Assembly: GCF_003590855.1 (NCBI RefSeq)
Contig: NZ_QYUP01000127.1
Coordinates: 1 to 64,000 of the forward strand
DNA length: 64,000 bases
Source: Massilia cavernae
Lineage (GTDB): Bacteria; Pseudomonadota; Gammaproteobacteria; Burkholderiales; Burkholderiaceae_D
Direction of reading: 5' to 3'
The notes beneath the pieces are model-generated. The model saw nothing but the letters and a program-made list of their open reading frames with translations, was not told the origin of the DNA and made no database searches. The position numbers and the translations under genes are program-made. Numbering within the stretch: the first letter of the stretch is position 1; every line of letters begins with the position of its first letter. This document shows positions 10,713-20,705 of this stretch, one piece after another.

Positions 10713-11942
10713 ATGATCAAATCCCGCATCGCGCACCTCGGCCTCGTCCTGGCCGCACTCGGTTTTACCGCGGCAAGCCCAGTCATCGGACTGTCCGTCG
10801 CCCATGCCGCTGAAACGGTACGCCCTGAAATCGGCGGCCCGCTGCAAAACGCCCAGAAGATGATGAAGTCGGGCAACGCCAAAGGCGCCCTCGCCGAGCT
10901 GCACAAGCTCGACAACGTCGGCGGCAAGACCCCGAACGAGAACTACCTGATCGAGCGCGTGCGCGCTGCTGCGGCCTCGTCCGCCGGCGACTACGACACC
11001 GCCGCCAAGGCGTTCGAAAGCCTGATCGCCTCGGGCAAGCTGTCCGGCGCCGAAAAAGCGCAATTCTCCGAAGGCCTGATCGGCATCTACATGCGCGCCC
11101 GCGACTTCGGCAAGGCCAACGCCGCGATCGAACGCCAGCTGAAGGACCGCGAAGATCCGAAGCTGCGCGCCTACCTGATCCAGAACCTGATCTCGATGGG
11201 CAAGACCGGCGACGCCACCCGCCTGCTGCAGGCCGAGATGCGCTCCTACGAGAAATCGGGCCGCGTACCGCCTGAAGACCAGCTGCAAATGCTGTCGAGC
11301 ATCCAGAACAAGTCGGGCGACAAGGCCGGCTACATGAACACCGTCGAAAAGCTGGCTGCCCACTATCCGAAGGAAAGCTACTGGCTGATCCTGCTGAACG
11401 GCATTTCGGCCAAGCCCGGCTTCTCGCAGCGCCTGTCGATCGACGTCCTGCGCCTGCGCATGCAGCACAACATGCTGAAAAAGCCGAACGACTACATGGA
11501 ACTGTCCCAGCTGGTCCTGCGTGACGGCGCGGCCGGCGAAGGCGTCAAGGTCATCAACCGCGGCTACAAGGAAGGCATCCTGGGTGTCGGCCCCGATGCC
11601 GCCCGTCACCAGCGCCTGAAGGACCTGGCCGAGAAGAACCTGGCCGAGACCAAGACCAAGGCAGCGGCGCAGGAAGCCGAGCTGGTCAAGGCTGGCGACA
11701 AGGACGGCCTGGTTGCCCTGGGCTACGCACTGGTACAGGCTGGCGATACCGCCAAGGGCCTGGCGATGATGGAAGCTGCCATCAAGGCCGGCGACCTGAA
11801 GCGTCCGGACGACGCCAAGCTGCGCCTGGGCCAGGCTTACGCCACGGCCGGCAAGAAGTCGCAAGCGATCTCGGCCTTCCGTTCGGTTGGCGGCAAGGAA
11901 GGCGCCGCCGACGTCGCCCGCTACTACGCGATGTCGCTGTAA
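10713..11942 (+). CDS. Exported tetratricopeptide-repeat protein
   Basis: The 409-residue product has a signal peptide (residues 1-32, ending AHAAET) and a mostly helical body with degenerate TPR units throughout (for example around residues 40-130 and 310-400). A periplasmic scaffold or assembly role is likely, but the partner is unknown. Its position directly behind tonB-exbB-exbD-exbD suggests a link to TonB-dependent uptake. The frame is open upstream to 10632, but that segment would run through the terminator hairpin at 10664-10690, so the ATG at 10713 (with GAAAG upstream) is the real start. Confidence 0.8.
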   Translation: MIKSRIAHLGLVLAALGFTAASPVIGLSVAHAAETVRPEIGGPLQNAQKMMKSGNAKGALAELHKLDNVGGKTPNENYLIERVRAAAASSAGDYDTAAKAFESLIASGKLSGAEKAQFSEGLIGIYMRARDFGKANAAIERQLKDREDPKLRAYLIQNLISMGKTGDATRLLQAEMRSYEKSGRVPPEDQLQMLSSIQNKSGDKAGYMNTVEKLAAHYPKESYWLILLNGISAKPGFSQRLSIDVLRLRMQHNMLKKPNDYMELSQLVLRDGAAGEGVKVINRGYKEGILGVGPDAARHQRLKDLAEKNLAETKTKAAAQEAELVKAGDKDGLVALGYALVQAGDTAKGLAMMEAAIKAGDLKRPDDAKLRLGQAYATAGKKSQAISAFRSVGGKEGAADVARYYAMSL

Positions 11943-11966
11943 CCGATCCGGAAAACCGTATCAGGG

Positions 11967-12000
11967 AAGCGCTGCCCGCGAAAGCCGGCAGCGCTTTTTT
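11967..12000 (+). terminator. Intrinsic terminator after the TPR gene
   Basis: AAGCGCTGCC (11967-11976) pairs with GGCAGCGCTT (11987-11996) and runs into a T6 tract, 25 nt after the stop codon. Confidence 0.8.
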
Positions 12001-12096
12001 ATTGCCCAAAGGCCCACGCTGGCCCCTTGGGATGTGCAACGCGCAACTTGACCGTATAATCCACTATTTAGCACCAGTTTTCCGGCCCCAGGAACA

Positions 12097-13068
12097 ATGA
12101 AGGTATTTCGCGGACTTCCCAACGACAGGGCGCGCGCCCCCTGTGCTCTCACGATCGGCAACTTTGACGGTGTCCACCGCGGCCACCAGGCATTGTTGGC
12201 GCGCGTGCGCGCTGCCGCGTCCCGCCTCGGCATCGAAGCGGCCGTGATGACCTTCGAACCCCATCCGCGCGAGTTCTTCGCCGAACGCATGGGTGACGTC
12301 TCCAAGGCGCCGAAACGCATCGCCAACCTGCGCGACAAGCTCGAATCGCTGGAGAACGCCGGCATCGACCGCGTCATCGTCGAACACTTCAACGCCCACT
12401 TTGCATCGATCACGCCGGAAGACTTCACCAGCCGCGTGCTGGTCGACGGCCTGCACGTGAAGTGGCTGATGATCGGCGAGGACTTCTGCTACGGCGCCAA
12501 ACGCGCCGGCAATGTCGAGATGCTGAAGGAAGCAGGCCGCCGCCACGGCTTCGAAGTCGAGACCCTGCCCACCGTGATGCATGGCGACCACCGCATCTCG
12601 TCGTCGGCCGTACGCAGCGCGCTGGCCGCGGGCGAGCTCGATACGGCGCGCCAGCTGCTCGGCCACTCCTACTACATGTCCGGCCACGTGATCCACGGCC
12701 AGAAGCTGGGCCGCACGCTCGGCTTCCCAACCCTGAACCTGCGCGTCGCCCACCGCCCCACCCTGTCCGGCATCTTCGTGGTGCAGGTGCATGGCCTGGC
12801 CGCGCACCCGCTGCCCGCCGTCGCCAGCCTTGGCGTGCGCCCGACCGTGGACGACAGCGGCCGCGTGCTGCTCGAGGTGCACCTGTTCGACTACGCCGAA
12901 TCCTGCTACGGCAAGCTGGTTCGGGTCGAGTTCCTCGACAAAATCCGCGACGAGGAAAAGTTCGACGACCTCGCCACGCTCACCGCCGCCATCGCGCGCG
13001 ACACCAGCCAGGCGCGCGACTACTTCGCGCAACGCGCCGGCGCCCTCACCGCCACCGACCGAATTTGA
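12097..13068 (+). CDS. ribF: Bifunctional riboflavin kinase / FAD synthetase
   Basis: The 323-residue product makes FMN from riboflavin and then FAD. The N-terminal nucleotidyltransferase domain has TIGNFDGVHRGHQALL near residues 19-34 and the later HRISSSAVRSAL motif. The C-terminal riboflavin kinase domain has GHVIHGQKLGRTLGFPTLNL. Length is normal for the family. It heads the ribF-ileS-lspA block conserved in proteobacteria. The 57 bp to the ileS frame suggest co-transcription. Confidence 0.96.
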   Translation: MKVFRGLPNDRARAPCALTIGNFDGVHRGHQALLARVRAAASRLGIEAAVMTFEPHPREFFAERMGDVSKAPKRIANLRDKLESLENAGIDRVIVEHFNAHFASITPEDFTSRVLVDGLHVKWLMIGEDFCYGAKRAGNVEMLKEAGRRHGFEVETLPTVMHGDHRISSSAVRSALAAGELDTARQLLGHSYYMSGHVIHGQKLGRTLGFPTLNLRVAHRPTLSGIFVVQVHGLAAHPLPAVASLGVRPTVDDSGRVLLEVHLFDYAESCYGKLVRVEFLDKIRDEEKFDDLATLTAAIARDTSQARDYFAQRAGALTATDRI

Positions 13069-13137
13069 GCGGGACTTCTCGCCGCGCCGCGGCCAGCAAG
13101 ACTCCCCGAAACCGCATACACACGATTGAAGAAAAAC

Positions 13138-16038
13138 ATGTCCGATACCAGCAAGCCAGCACAGAACACGCAAGCCCCGAAGGGCGCCAAGAAACCTGAA
13201 AGCAAATACCCGGTCAACATGACCGACACCCCGTTCCCGATGCGCGGCGACCTCGCCAAGCGCGAGCCGGGCTGGGTCAAGCAGTGGCAGGACAAGAAAG
13301 TCTACGAGCGCGTGCGCAAGGCCGCCAAGGGCCGCCCGATGTTCGTGCTGCACGACGGTCCTCCGTACGCCAACGGCGACATCCACCTCGGCCACGCGGT
13401 CAACAAGATCCTGAAGGACATGGTCATCAAGTCGCGCACCATCGCCGGCTTCGACGCGCCTTACGTGCCGGGCTGGGATTGCCACGGCATGCCGATCGAA
13501 ATCCAGATCGAAAAACAGTACGGAAAGAACCTGCCGACCGCCGACGTCCTGACCAAGGCGCGCGCCTACGCGCACGAGCAGATCGACCGCCAGCGCAAGG
13601 ATTTCATCCGCCTCGGCGTGCTGGGCGAGTGGGACAACCCGTACATGACGATGGCCTTCCGCAACGAGGCGGACGAACTGCGCTCGCTCGGCAAGATGCT
13701 CGAAAAGGGCTATGTCTACCGCGGCCTGAAGCCGGTCAACTGGTGCTTCGACTGCGGCTCGGCGCTGGCCGAAGCGGAAGTGGAATACCAGGACAAGCGC
13801 GACCCGGCGATCGACGTCGGCTTCCCGTTCGCCGAACCTGAAAAGCTGGCGGCCGCCTTCGGCCTGCCTGCCCTGCCGGCGGGCGACGGCTTCATCGTGA
13901 TCTGGACCACCACCCCGTGGACCATCCCGTCCAACCAGGCGCTCAACGTCAACCCGGAAATCACCTACGCGCTGGTCGAAACGACCCGCGACGGCAAGCC
14001 GCTGCTGCTGATCCTGGCAAAAGACCTGGTCGAATCCTGCCTGCAGCGCTACAAGCTGGAAGGCCGCATCGCCGCCGAAACCCTGGGCGAAAAGCTGGGC
14101 GGCATCGAGTTCAAGCACCCGCTGCACGCCGCAGCAAAGTTCTACGACCGCCGCTCGCCGATGTACCTGGCCGACTACGTCACCACCGAAAGCGGCACCG
14201 GCGTGGTCCACTCCGCGCCAGCCTACGGCCAGGACGACTTCATCTCGTGCAAGGCGCACGGCATGAACGACGACGAGATCCTGACCCCGGTGATGGGCGA
14301 CGGCCGCTTCGCCTCGACCCTGCCGCTGTTCGGCGGCATGACGATCTGGGAAGCCTCCAAGCCGATCTGCAATGCGCTGACCGAAGCCGGCGCCCTGTTC
14401 GAACTGAAGATGTTCGACCACAGCTACATGCACTGCTGGCGCCACAAGACCCCGATCGTCTACCGCGCCACCTCGCAGTGGTTCGCCGGCATGGACATCA
14501 CTCCAAAAGAAGGCGGCAAGTCGCTGCGCGAAACCGCGCTCGAAGGCATCGCCAAGACCCAGTTCTTCCCTGACTGGGGCCAGGCGCGCCTGCATGGCAT
14601 GATCGCCAACCGTCCCGACTGGACCCTGTCGCGCCAGCGCCAGTGGGGCGTGCCGATGGCCTTCTTCATCCACAAGGAAACCGGCGAGCTGCACCCGGAT
14701 ACCCCGGCGCTGCTGGAAAAGGTCGCCCAGCTGATCGAAAAGGAAGGCATCGACGCCTGGCTGCGCGTCGAGCCGAAGGACTTCCTGGCCGGCGCGGACG
14801 CCGATATGTACATCAAGAACAAGGACACGCTGGACGTGTGGTTCGACTCCGGTACCACGCACCAGACCGTGCTGCGCGGCTCGCATGGGGCCCAGTCGCA
14901 GTTCCCGGCCGACCTGTACCTTGAAGGCTCGGACCAGCACCGCGGCTGGTTCCACTCCTCGCTGCTGACGTCCTCGATGCTCAACGGCCAGCCGCCATAC
15001 AAGGCGCTGCTGACCCACGGCTTCACCGTCGACGCCGAAGGCAAGAAGATGTCCAAGTCGCTCGGTAACACGCTGGCGCCGCAGAAGATCTCCGACACCC
15101 TCGGCGCCGACATCCTGCGCCTGTGGGTGGCCTCGACCGACTACACCGGCGAACTGTCTATCGGCGACGAGATCCTCAAGCGCGTGACCGAATCGTACCG
15201 CCGCATCCGCAACACCCTGCGCTTCCTGCTGGCGAACACCTCCGACTTCGACGCCGTGAAAAACGCGGTGCCGGTTTCCGAGATGCTCGAGATCGACCGC
15301 TACGCCATCGCCAGCATGGCGGTGCTGCAGGCCGACATCGGCAAGCACTACGAATCGTTCGAGTTCCACCCGGTCGTCGCGCGCCTGCAGAACTACTGCT
15401 CGGAAGACCTGGGCGGCTTCTACCTCGACATCCTGAAGGACCGCCTGTACACCACCGGCATCGACTCGCATGCCCGCCGCTCGGCCCAGACCGCGCTGTG
15501 GCACATCACGCAAAGCCTGCTGCGCCTGATGGCGCCGATGCTGTCGTTCACCGCGGAAGAAGCATGGGCGGTGTTCGCCGGCGAACAGGCATACAAGGAC
15601 AGCGACGAAACCATCTTCACGCAGACCTCGTGGAACCTGCCGGAGGTGCCGGACGCCGCCACCCTGCTGGCCAAGTACGCCACCCTGCGCGAAGTGCGCG
15701 CCGAAGTGACCAAGCAGCTGGAAGAAGTGCGCGGCTCGGGCGCCATCGGCTCGTCGCTGCAGGCGGAACTGGCGATCAAGGCCAGCGGCGACAAGTACAA
15801 GGCGCTGGCAAGCCTGGACGACGACCTGAAGTTCGTCTTCATCACCTCCGCTGCGAAGGTCGAGGAAGTGGCCGGCGACGCCGATGAAGCCGTCACGGTG
15901 ACGCCGTCCGAAGCGGCCAAGTGCGAGCGCTGCTGGCACTACCGCGCCGACGTCGGTACCCACGCCGACCACGCCGGCCTGTGCGGCCGGTGCTACGGCA
16001 ACCTGTTCGGCAGCGGCGAAAAGCGCGCGTTCGCATAA
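13138..16038 (+). CDS. ileS: Isoleucyl-tRNA synthetase
   Basis: The 966-residue class I synthetase charges tRNA-Ile. The HIGH-type motif is HLGH at residues 83-86 and KMSKS lies at 637-641. The C-terminal zinc finger is intact ([12 protein letters not shown] ... CGRCYGNL). The editing domain region ([15 protein letters not shown]) is present. The frame opens at a TTG at 13126, but the ATG at 13138, giving MSDTSKPAQ, is the natural start. It is flanked by ribF and lspA in the common order. Confidence 0.97.
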   Translation: MSDTSKPAQNTQAPKGAKKPESKYPVNMTDTPFPMRGDLAKREPGWVKQWQDKKVYERVRKAAKGRPMFVLHDGPPYANGDIHLGHAVNKILKDMVIKSRTIAGFDAPYVPGWDCHGMPIEIQIEKQYGKNLPTADVLTKARAYAHEQIDRQRKDFIRLGVLGEWDNPYMTMAFRNEADELRSLGKMLEKGYVYRGLKPVNWCFDCGSALAEAEVEYQDKRDPAIDVGFPFAEPEKLAAAFGLPALPAGDGFIVIWTTTPWTIPSNQALNVNPEITYALVETTRDGKPLLLILAKDLVESCLQRYKLEGRIAAETLGEKLGGIEFKHPLHAAAKFYDRRSPMYLADYVTTESGTGVVHSAPAYGQDDFISCKAHGMNDDEILTPVMGDGRFASTLPLFGGMTIWEASKPICNALTEAGALFELKMFDHSYMHCWRHKTPIVYRATSQWFAGMDITPKEGGKSLRETALEGIAKTQFFPDWGQARLHGMIANRPDWTLSRQRQWGVPMAFFIHKETGELHPDTPALLEKVAQLIEKEGIDAWLRVEPKDFLAGADADMYIKNKDTLDVWFDSGTTHQTVLRGSHGAQSQFPADLYLEGSDQHRGWFHSSLLTSSMLNGQPPYKALLTHGFTVDAEGKKMSKSLGNTLAPQKISDTLGADILRLWVASTDYTGELSIGDEILKRVTESYRRIRNTLRFLLANTSDFDAVKNAVPVSEMLEIDRYAIASMAVLQADIGKHYESFEFHPVVARLQNYCSEDLGGFYLDILKDRLYTTGIDSHARRSAQTALWHITQSLLRLMAPMLSFTAEEAWAVFAGEQAYKDSDETIFTQTSWNLPEVPDAATLLAKYATLREVRAEVTKQLEEVRGSGAIGSSLQAELAIKASGDKYKALASLDDDLKFVFITSAAKVEEVAGDADEAVTVTPSEAAKCERCWHYRADVGTHADHAGLCGRCYGNLFGSGEKRAFA

Positions 16039-16056
16039 TCCACCACAAGACGACCA

Positions 16057-16572
16057 ATGGCCACCAAAAAAACGACCACGTTCTCCTCCTCGCACTCGCG
16101 CTCCAGCCTCGCACCATGGCTGGGAATCGCGGCCATCGTCATCCTGCTCGACCAGATCACCAAGATCACCATCGAAAAACTGTTCGTGTATGGCGAGGAG
16201 CGGGTCGTCACCTCGTTCTTCAACCTGGTGCTGGCCTATAACCGCGGCGCCGCCTTCAGCTTCCTGTCCAACGAAAGCGGCTGGCAGCGCTACTTCTTCA
16301 CCGCCATCGGCATCGTGGCGGTAGGCTTCATTGTCTACCTGCTGCGCAAGCACGCGGGCCAGCGCCTGTTCTGCTGGGCGCTGGCGCTGATCATGGGCGG
16401 CGCGGTCGGCAACGTGATCGACCGCATGGCCTACGGCCACGTAATCGACTTCCTCGATTTCCACTTCGGCAGCCTGGGCCACTTCCCGGCCTTTAACATC
16501 GCCGATATGGCCATCTCTCTGGGAGCGATCCTGTTCATCTACGATGAACTGCGGCGCGTCAACAAGCAGTAA
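16057..16572 (+). CDS. lspA: Lipoprotein signal peptidase (signal peptidase II)
   Basis: The 171-residue, four-helix inner-membrane aspartic protease cleaves prolipoprotein signal peptides. Conserved blocks are seen: DQITK in the first region, [10 protein letters not shown], the first catalytic Asp in GNVIDRM..GHVIDF and the second in [11 protein letters not shown]. It lies 18 nt after ileS. In E. coli the next genes would be fkpB and ispH; here that pair lies about 26 kb away at 41702-43122 and coaBC follows instead. Confidence 0.96.
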   Translation: MATKKTTTFSSSHSRSSLAPWLGIAAIVILLDQITKITIEKLFVYGEERVVTSFFNLVLAYNRGAAFSFLSNESGWQRYFFTAIGIVAVGFIVYLLRKHAGQRLFCWALALIMGGAVGNVIDRMAYGHVIDFLDFHFGSLGHFPAFNIADMAISLGAILFIYDELRRVNKQ

Positions 16573-16585
16573 CAAGGAGCGTCAC

Positions 16586-17812
16586 ATGACGATGGACCTG
16601 AAGGGTAAGAAAATCGTCCTCGGCCTGTCCGGCGGGGTAGCCTGCTACAAGGCCGCGGAACTGTGCCGCGAGCTGACGAAGGAAGGCGCGGCGGTGCAGG
16701 TCGTGATGACCGACGCCGCCACCCACTTCATCACCGCGGTGACGATGCAGGCGCTGTCCGGCCGCACCGTGTACACCGACCAGTGGGACCCGCGCATGGC
16801 CAACAACATGGCCCACATCGACCTGACCCGCGACGCCGACGCGATCCTGGTCGCGCCCTGCTCCGCCGATTTCATCCGCAAGCTGGCGCACGGCGTCTGC
16901 GACGACCTGCTGTCGACCCTGTGCCTGGCGCGGCCGCGCCGCCTGCCGCTGCTGGTGGCGCCGGCGATGAACGTCGAGATGTGGGAAAACCCTGCCACCC
17001 AGCGCAACGTCGCCCAGTTGCTGGCCGACGGCGTGTGCATCTTCGGCCCAGCGGCCGGCGAACAGGCGTGCGGCGAAGTAGGCCTGGGCCGCATGCTCGA
17101 ACCGTCCGACCTGCTCGAAGAACTGGTCGCCTCCTTCCAGCCCAAGGTATTGGCGGGCAAGCGCGTGCTGCTGACGGCCGGTCCGACCTTCGAGGCGATC
17201 GATCCGGTGCGCGGCATCACCAACCTTTCGTCCGGCAAAATGGGCTACTCGATCGCCCGCGCCGCACGCGAAGCGGGCGCCGAGGTCACCCTGGTGTCCG
17301 GCCCCACCACCCTGCCGACGCCGCACGGCGTGCGCCGCATCGACGTGCGCAGCGCCGCCCAGATGCACGAAGCGGTGATGGACCACATCGGCGGCCAGCA
17401 CATCTTCGTCGGCGTGGCGGCGGTGGCCGATTGGCGCGTGACCAATGCCAGCGACCAGAAGATGAAAAAGCAGGACGACGGCGCCACGCCCCGCCTCGAG
17501 TTCGAGCAGAACCCGGACATCCTGGCGTCGGTGGCGGCCACTACCTCGATCTCGGGCTGGCCCTATTGCGTCGGCTTCGCGGCCGAATCGGAAAACCTGG
17601 TCGAATACGGCGCGATCAAACGCGAGAAGAAAGGCATTCCCCTGTTGGTCGGCAATATCGGCCACCATACCTTCGGGCAGGATGACAACACGATCGTGCT
17701 GTTCGACGAGAGCGGCCACACCGTGCTGCCCCGCGCCGACAAGCTCACGCTGGCGCGCCAGCTGATTTCAGAAATCGCAAAGCGCATCGAACAGCGCTCC
17801 CTGCTCAAATAA
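16586..17812 (+). CDS. coaBC: Bifunctional phosphopantothenoylcysteine decarboxylase / phosphopantothenate-cysteine ligase
   Basis: The 408-residue CoA-biosynthesis enzyme has two domains. The N-terminal flavin-dependent CoaC domain ([33 protein letters not shown] with the active-site Cys) is followed by the C-terminal CoaB ligase domain ([32 protein letters not shown]). The frame extends upstream into lspA, but AAGGAG at 16574-16579, 6 nt before the ATG at 16586, fixes the start. dut follows after 16 nt, an arrangement common in bacteria. Confidence 0.96.
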   Translation: MTMDLKGKKIVLGLSGGVACYKAAELCRELTKEGAAVQVVMTDAATHFITAVTMQALSGRTVYTDQWDPRMANNMAHIDLTRDADAILVAPCSADFIRKLAHGVCDDLLSTLCLARPRRLPLLVAPAMNVEMWENPATQRNVAQLLADGVCIFGPAAGEQACGEVGLGRMLEPSDLLEELVASFQPKVLAGKRVLLTAGPTFEAIDPVRGITNLSSGKMGYSIARAAREAGAEVTLVSGPTTLPTPHGVRRIDVRSAAQMHEAVMDHIGGQHIFVGVAAVADWRVTNASDQKMKKQDDGATPRLEFEQNPDILASVAATTSISGWPYCVGFAAESENLVEYGAIKREKKGIPLLVGNIGHHTFGQDDNTIVLFDESGHTVLPRADKLTLARQLISEIAKRIEQRSLLK

Positions 17813-17828
17813 GAAGACACGCAAATAC

Positions 17829-18278
17829 ATGAAGACCATCGACGTAAAGATCCTCGACCCCCGCATGAAGGACCAGCTGCCGGCCTACGCGACGCCCGGC
17901 AGCGCGGGGCTGGACCTGCGCGCCTGCCTCGACCACCCGGTCACCATCGAGCCTGGCCAGACCATCCTGGTGCCGACCGGCCTGGCGATCCACGTCGCCG
18001 ATCCTGGCTATGCCGCCATGATCCTGCCGCGCAGCGGCATGGGTCACAAGAACGGCATTGTTCTGGGGAATCTGGTAGGCTTGATTGACTCCGACTATCA
18101 GGGTCAACTGATGGTCTCGACCTGGAACCGCGGCCAGGCTGCCTTTACGCTGAACCCGATGGAGCGCCTTGCGCAGCTGATCATCGTGCCTGTCCTGCAG
18201 GTTGGTTTCAAGGTCGTGGACGATTTCGATGCGAGTGAACGCGGTGCCGGAGGCTTTGGAAGCACCGGCAAACAATAA
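17829..18278 (+). CDS. dut: Deoxyuridine 5'-triphosphate nucleotidohydrolase (dUTPase)
   Basis: The 149-residue trimeric dUTPase supplies dUMP and keeps uracil out of DNA. The five dUTPase motifs are recognisable: [45 protein letters not shown], and the C-terminal GGFGSTGK. It follows coaBC in the same operon. Confidence 0.97.
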   Translation: MKTIDVKILDPRMKDQLPAYATPGSAGLDLRACLDHPVTIEPGQTILVPTGLAIHVADPGYAAMILPRSGMGHKNGIVLGNLVGLIDSDYQGQLMVSTWNRGQAAFTLNPMERLAQLIIVPVLQVGFKVVDDFDASERGAGGFGSTGKQ

Positions 18279-18293
18279 TAAGTGAGGATAGCC

Positions 18294-19382
18294 ATGACCC
18301 GTCTCGTCGGTCGCTGCCCGGCATTACTGGGCATATCAATCGCAGTACTTTTGTCGGCCTGCCAGACCATCGCGCCAAGTGCGCCCGTCACGCCGGCGCC
18401 CCAGCCGGCAGGCCCGGCCGAGGAAGCCAGGCCTGTCATTACGCCGCGCATCGCGGCAGCAGCCCAGACGCTGACGAAAATGGCGCAGCTCCAGGACCGC
18501 CTGTACCGCGTGGCGGCGCCGCTGCTGATCAAGAACACGGAGCTGTGCAAGAGCCACGCGCGCAACCTGCTCGGCTTCACGGCCAAGAACCGCTACTTCT
18601 ACCCCGGCGAATACAACGAAGCGGCGCACCTCGCGCTGGACATGGGCGAGCGCATGCAGGTGACCGGCGTACTGGCCGGCAGCGGCGCCGCCAGGGCCGG
18701 GCTGAACGTGGGCGACCGCCTTGTCACCGCAGGCGGCAAACCGCTGCCGACCGGCCAGCGCGCGGTGTCGTCGGCCGGCTCGGTACTGGGTGCGCTGGTG
18801 CGCAACCAGTCCACCGTGGCGTTCGGGATCGAGCGCGACGCGAAGGAAAAGCAGCTGTCGGTGCCGGTCACCCGCGCCTGCAGCTTCGGCATCGAGCTTG
18901 GCAACGCGGACAATGTGAACTCGTATGCGGACGGGCAGCGCGTAATGGTCACGCGCGGGATGATCAGCTTCGCCGATGACGACGACGAACTGGCCTACGT
19001 CATGGCCAAGGGCATGGCCCACAATGCGCTGAACCACGCGTCGAAGGAACGCAACGCCGGCACCATCGGCTCGATCATCGAGAACCTGAAGAGCGTGCGT
19101 CCGGATACCTCGATGCTGATCGGCAGTGGCGGCATCAAGCCGATGCCGCAGGAACTCGATGCCGCGGCAGATGCACTGAGCCTGTACATGCTGGCGCGCG
19201 CGGGCTACAAGATCGACGACGCATCGTCGTTCTGGAAGCGGCTGGCGTCGACCCATCCGGCCACGGTGCTCAATGGGTATGTGGCGAACCACCCGTCGAC
19301 GGCTTACCGCGTTGCGGTGATCGACAGGATCGTGGCCGACATCAAGGCGAAGAAGGCAGCGGGCCAGCCGCTGATGCCGTAA
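18294..19382 (+). CDS. M48-like PDZ lipoprotein with degenerate zinc site (probable pseudo-peptidase)
   Basis: The 362-residue product starts at ATG 18294 (GAGGA 6 nt upstream; an in-frame GTG at 18282 overlaps that site). A lipobox-like LLSAC in the signal peptide predicts a lipoprotein. A PDZ-like region (VTGVLAGSGAARAGLNVGDRLVTAGG) lies near residues 122-147. The fold resembles M48 peptidases, but where HExxH is expected it reads K239-G-M-A-H243, so the first His and the catalytic Glu are gone. The downstream Glu ligand also appears as Asp (DAAAD motif before ALSLYMLARAGY). I infer loss of proteolytic activity and a possible scaffold or regulatory role. Confidence 0.75.
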   Translation: MTRLVGRCPALLGISIAVLLSACQTIAPSAPVTPAPQPAGPAEEARPVITPRIAAAAQTLTKMAQLQDRLYRVAAPLLIKNTELCKSHARNLLGFTAKNRYFYPGEYNEAAHLALDMGERMQVTGVLAGSGAARAGLNVGDRLVTAGGKPLPTGQRAVSSAGSVLGALVRNQSTVAFGIERDAKEKQLSVPVTRACSFGIELGNADNVNSYADGQRVMVTRGMISFADDDDELAYVMAKGMAHNALNHASKERNAGTIGSIIENLKSVRPDTSMLIGSGGIKPMPQELDAAADALSLYMLARAGYKIDDASSFWKRLASTHPATVLNGYVANHPSTAYRVAVIDRIVADIKAKKAAGQPLMP

Positions 19383-19393
19383 AACACCCGGAA

Positions 19394-19420
19394 GTCGTTT
19401 CCGGCAATGCCGGAAACGAC
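19394..19420. terminator. Hairpin between convergent genes
   Basis: A perfect 12-bp stem (GTCGTTTCCGGC pairing with GCCGGAAACGAC) has an AAT loop and lies 12 nt after the stop of the M48-like gene, facing the small gene on the other strand. No T-tract is present on either side, so it may act as a bidirectional weak terminator or transcript-end stabiliser. Confidence 0.5.
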
Positions 19421-19437
19421 GGCTCAGCGGTACAGGT

Positions 19438-19572
19438 CTAGCTCGGAAAATCCGGGAAAAACTTCGCCATCACAAACGTCAGCACGCCCAGCATGGCGAC
19501 GGTTCCAACCAGCACCAGCAACAAACGGCCGAACTTCGGCGAGCCGTCGTCTTTTTTTGTATCATTGGTCAT
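19438..19572 (-). CDS. Small single-pass membrane protein (44 aa)
   Basis: On the minus strand an ATG at 19572 opens 44 codons to a TAG at 19438-19440. The product begins MTNDTKKDDGSPKFG, has one strongly hydrophobic segment (RLLLVLVGTVAMLGVLTFVM) and ends AKFFPDFPS. A good ribosome site (AGGTGGAAG) precedes the start by a few bases. The basic/hydrophilic head, single helix and short tail look like a real membrane microprotein. It sits between the M48-like gene (convergent) and the XdhC-like gene (divergent). I do not recognise the family and no function is offered. Confidence 0.65.
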   Translation of the reverse strand: MTNDTKKDDGSPKFGRLLLVLVGTVAMLGVLTFVMAKFFPDFPS

Positions 19573-19616
19573 CTTCCACCTGCACTGTTGTTAAGTGCTC
19601 AGTATATTCGATCCCG

Positions 19617-20624
19617 ATGGACAGCATAGACCTCGAAGTCCTCAAGACCGCCGCCCGCTGGATCGACGCCGGGCACCGCGTTGAACTTGTCACCGTCATC
19701 AAGACCTGGGGCTCCAGCCCGCGCCCGATCGGCGCCACGCTGGCCATCTGCGACGACGGCTGCGTGGTCGGCTCGGTTTCTGGCGGTTGCATCGAGGACG
19801 ACCTGATCGACCGCGTGCGCCAGCAGGGCATCACCCGCACCGCTCCCGAGATCGTCAGCTATGGCATCACCGCCGACGAAGCCCACCGCTTCGGACTTCC
19901 CTGCGGCGGCACCATCGAACTGGCCATCGAACCGCTCTCCGGCTCCAGCAAGATCGCGGAACTGCTCGCGCGGCTGGAACAGCACGAACTGGTGGCCCGC
20001 AACGTCAACCTCGACACCGGAGCAGTCACCCTCGACACCGCGCAAGCCGGCGCAGCGCAGCGCATAGAAGGCCGGGTGCTCACCACCATCCACGGCCCGC
20101 GCTGGCGCCTGCTCATCATCGGCGCCGGCCAGCTGTCGCGCTTCCTGGCGCAGGTGGCCACGGCGATGGACTACCACGTTACCGTATGCGATCCGCGCGA
20201 AGAATACCGCGCCGGCTGGCAGCTGCCTGGCGTGCGGCTGGTGCACAGCATGCCCGACGACCTGGTGATCGAATCGCGGCTCGACGTCCGCAGCGCGGTC
20301 GTCGCCCTCACCCACGACCCCAAGCTGGACGATCTCGCGCTAATGGAGGCGCTGAAGTCGGACGCCTTCTACGTCGGCGCGATCGGCTCGCGCATGAACA
20401 ACGCCAAGCGGCGCGAACGCCTCAGGGAATTCGACCTCAACGACGAGCAGCTGGCACGCCTGCACGGCCCGATCGGCCTTTATATCGGCAGCAAGACCCC
20501 GGCCGAAATCGCGATCTCGATCATGGCCGAACTCACCGCCGTCAAGAACGGCGTGCCGCAGCAGCTGCGCATGGCGCATGCCGACGGCGCCGGCGAGGCG
20601 ACATCGGACGTCTGCGCGCGCTAG
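19617..20624 (+). CDS. XdhC/CoxI family protein
   Basis: The 335-residue product has the XdhC/CoxI N-terminal domain (TWGSSPRPIGATLAI; VGSVSGGCIEDDL) and a C-terminal Rossmann-type domain (LLIIGAGQLSRFLAQVA; FYVGAIGSRMNNAKRRERL). Family members insert or sulfurate molybdenum cofactor in xanthine dehydrogenase and CO dehydrogenase-type enzymes. No such oxidase is encoded nearby, so the client enzyme is unknown. The open frame extends back to 19407, but the ATG at 19617 gives the family N-terminus and leaves room for the divergent small gene. Confidence 0.88.
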   Translation: MDSIDLEVLKTAARWIDAGHRVELVTVIKTWGSSPRPIGATLAICDDGCVVGSVSGGCIEDDLIDRVRQQGITRTAPEIVSYGITADEAHRFGLPCGGTIELAIEPLSGSSKIAELLARLEQHELVARNVNLDTGAVTLDTAQAGAAQRIEGRVLTTIHGPRWRLLIIGAGQLSRFLAQVATAMDYHVTVCDPREEYRAGWQLPGVRLVHSMPDDLVIESRLDVRSAVVALTHDPKLDDLALMEALKSDAFYVGAIGSRMNNAKRRERLREFDLNDEQLARLHGPIGLYIGSKTPAEIAISIMAELTAVKNGVPQQLRMAHADGAGEATSDVCAR

Positions 20625-20705
20625 CCAATTCAAAAGCAAGAACCGGCTTTCCGGACGCAGGCCGGCATCCGACAATAACAACATCAAGAAACGGGACACC
20701 CAAAG

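Noticed and set aside
12064-16575. A 1503-codon open frame on the minus strand opposite ribF, ileS and lspA
   Set aside because: It is an antisense shadow of three certain genes. In GC-rich DNA the complementary third-position frame lacks stops, and its translation is His/Arg/Val-rich with no known domain.
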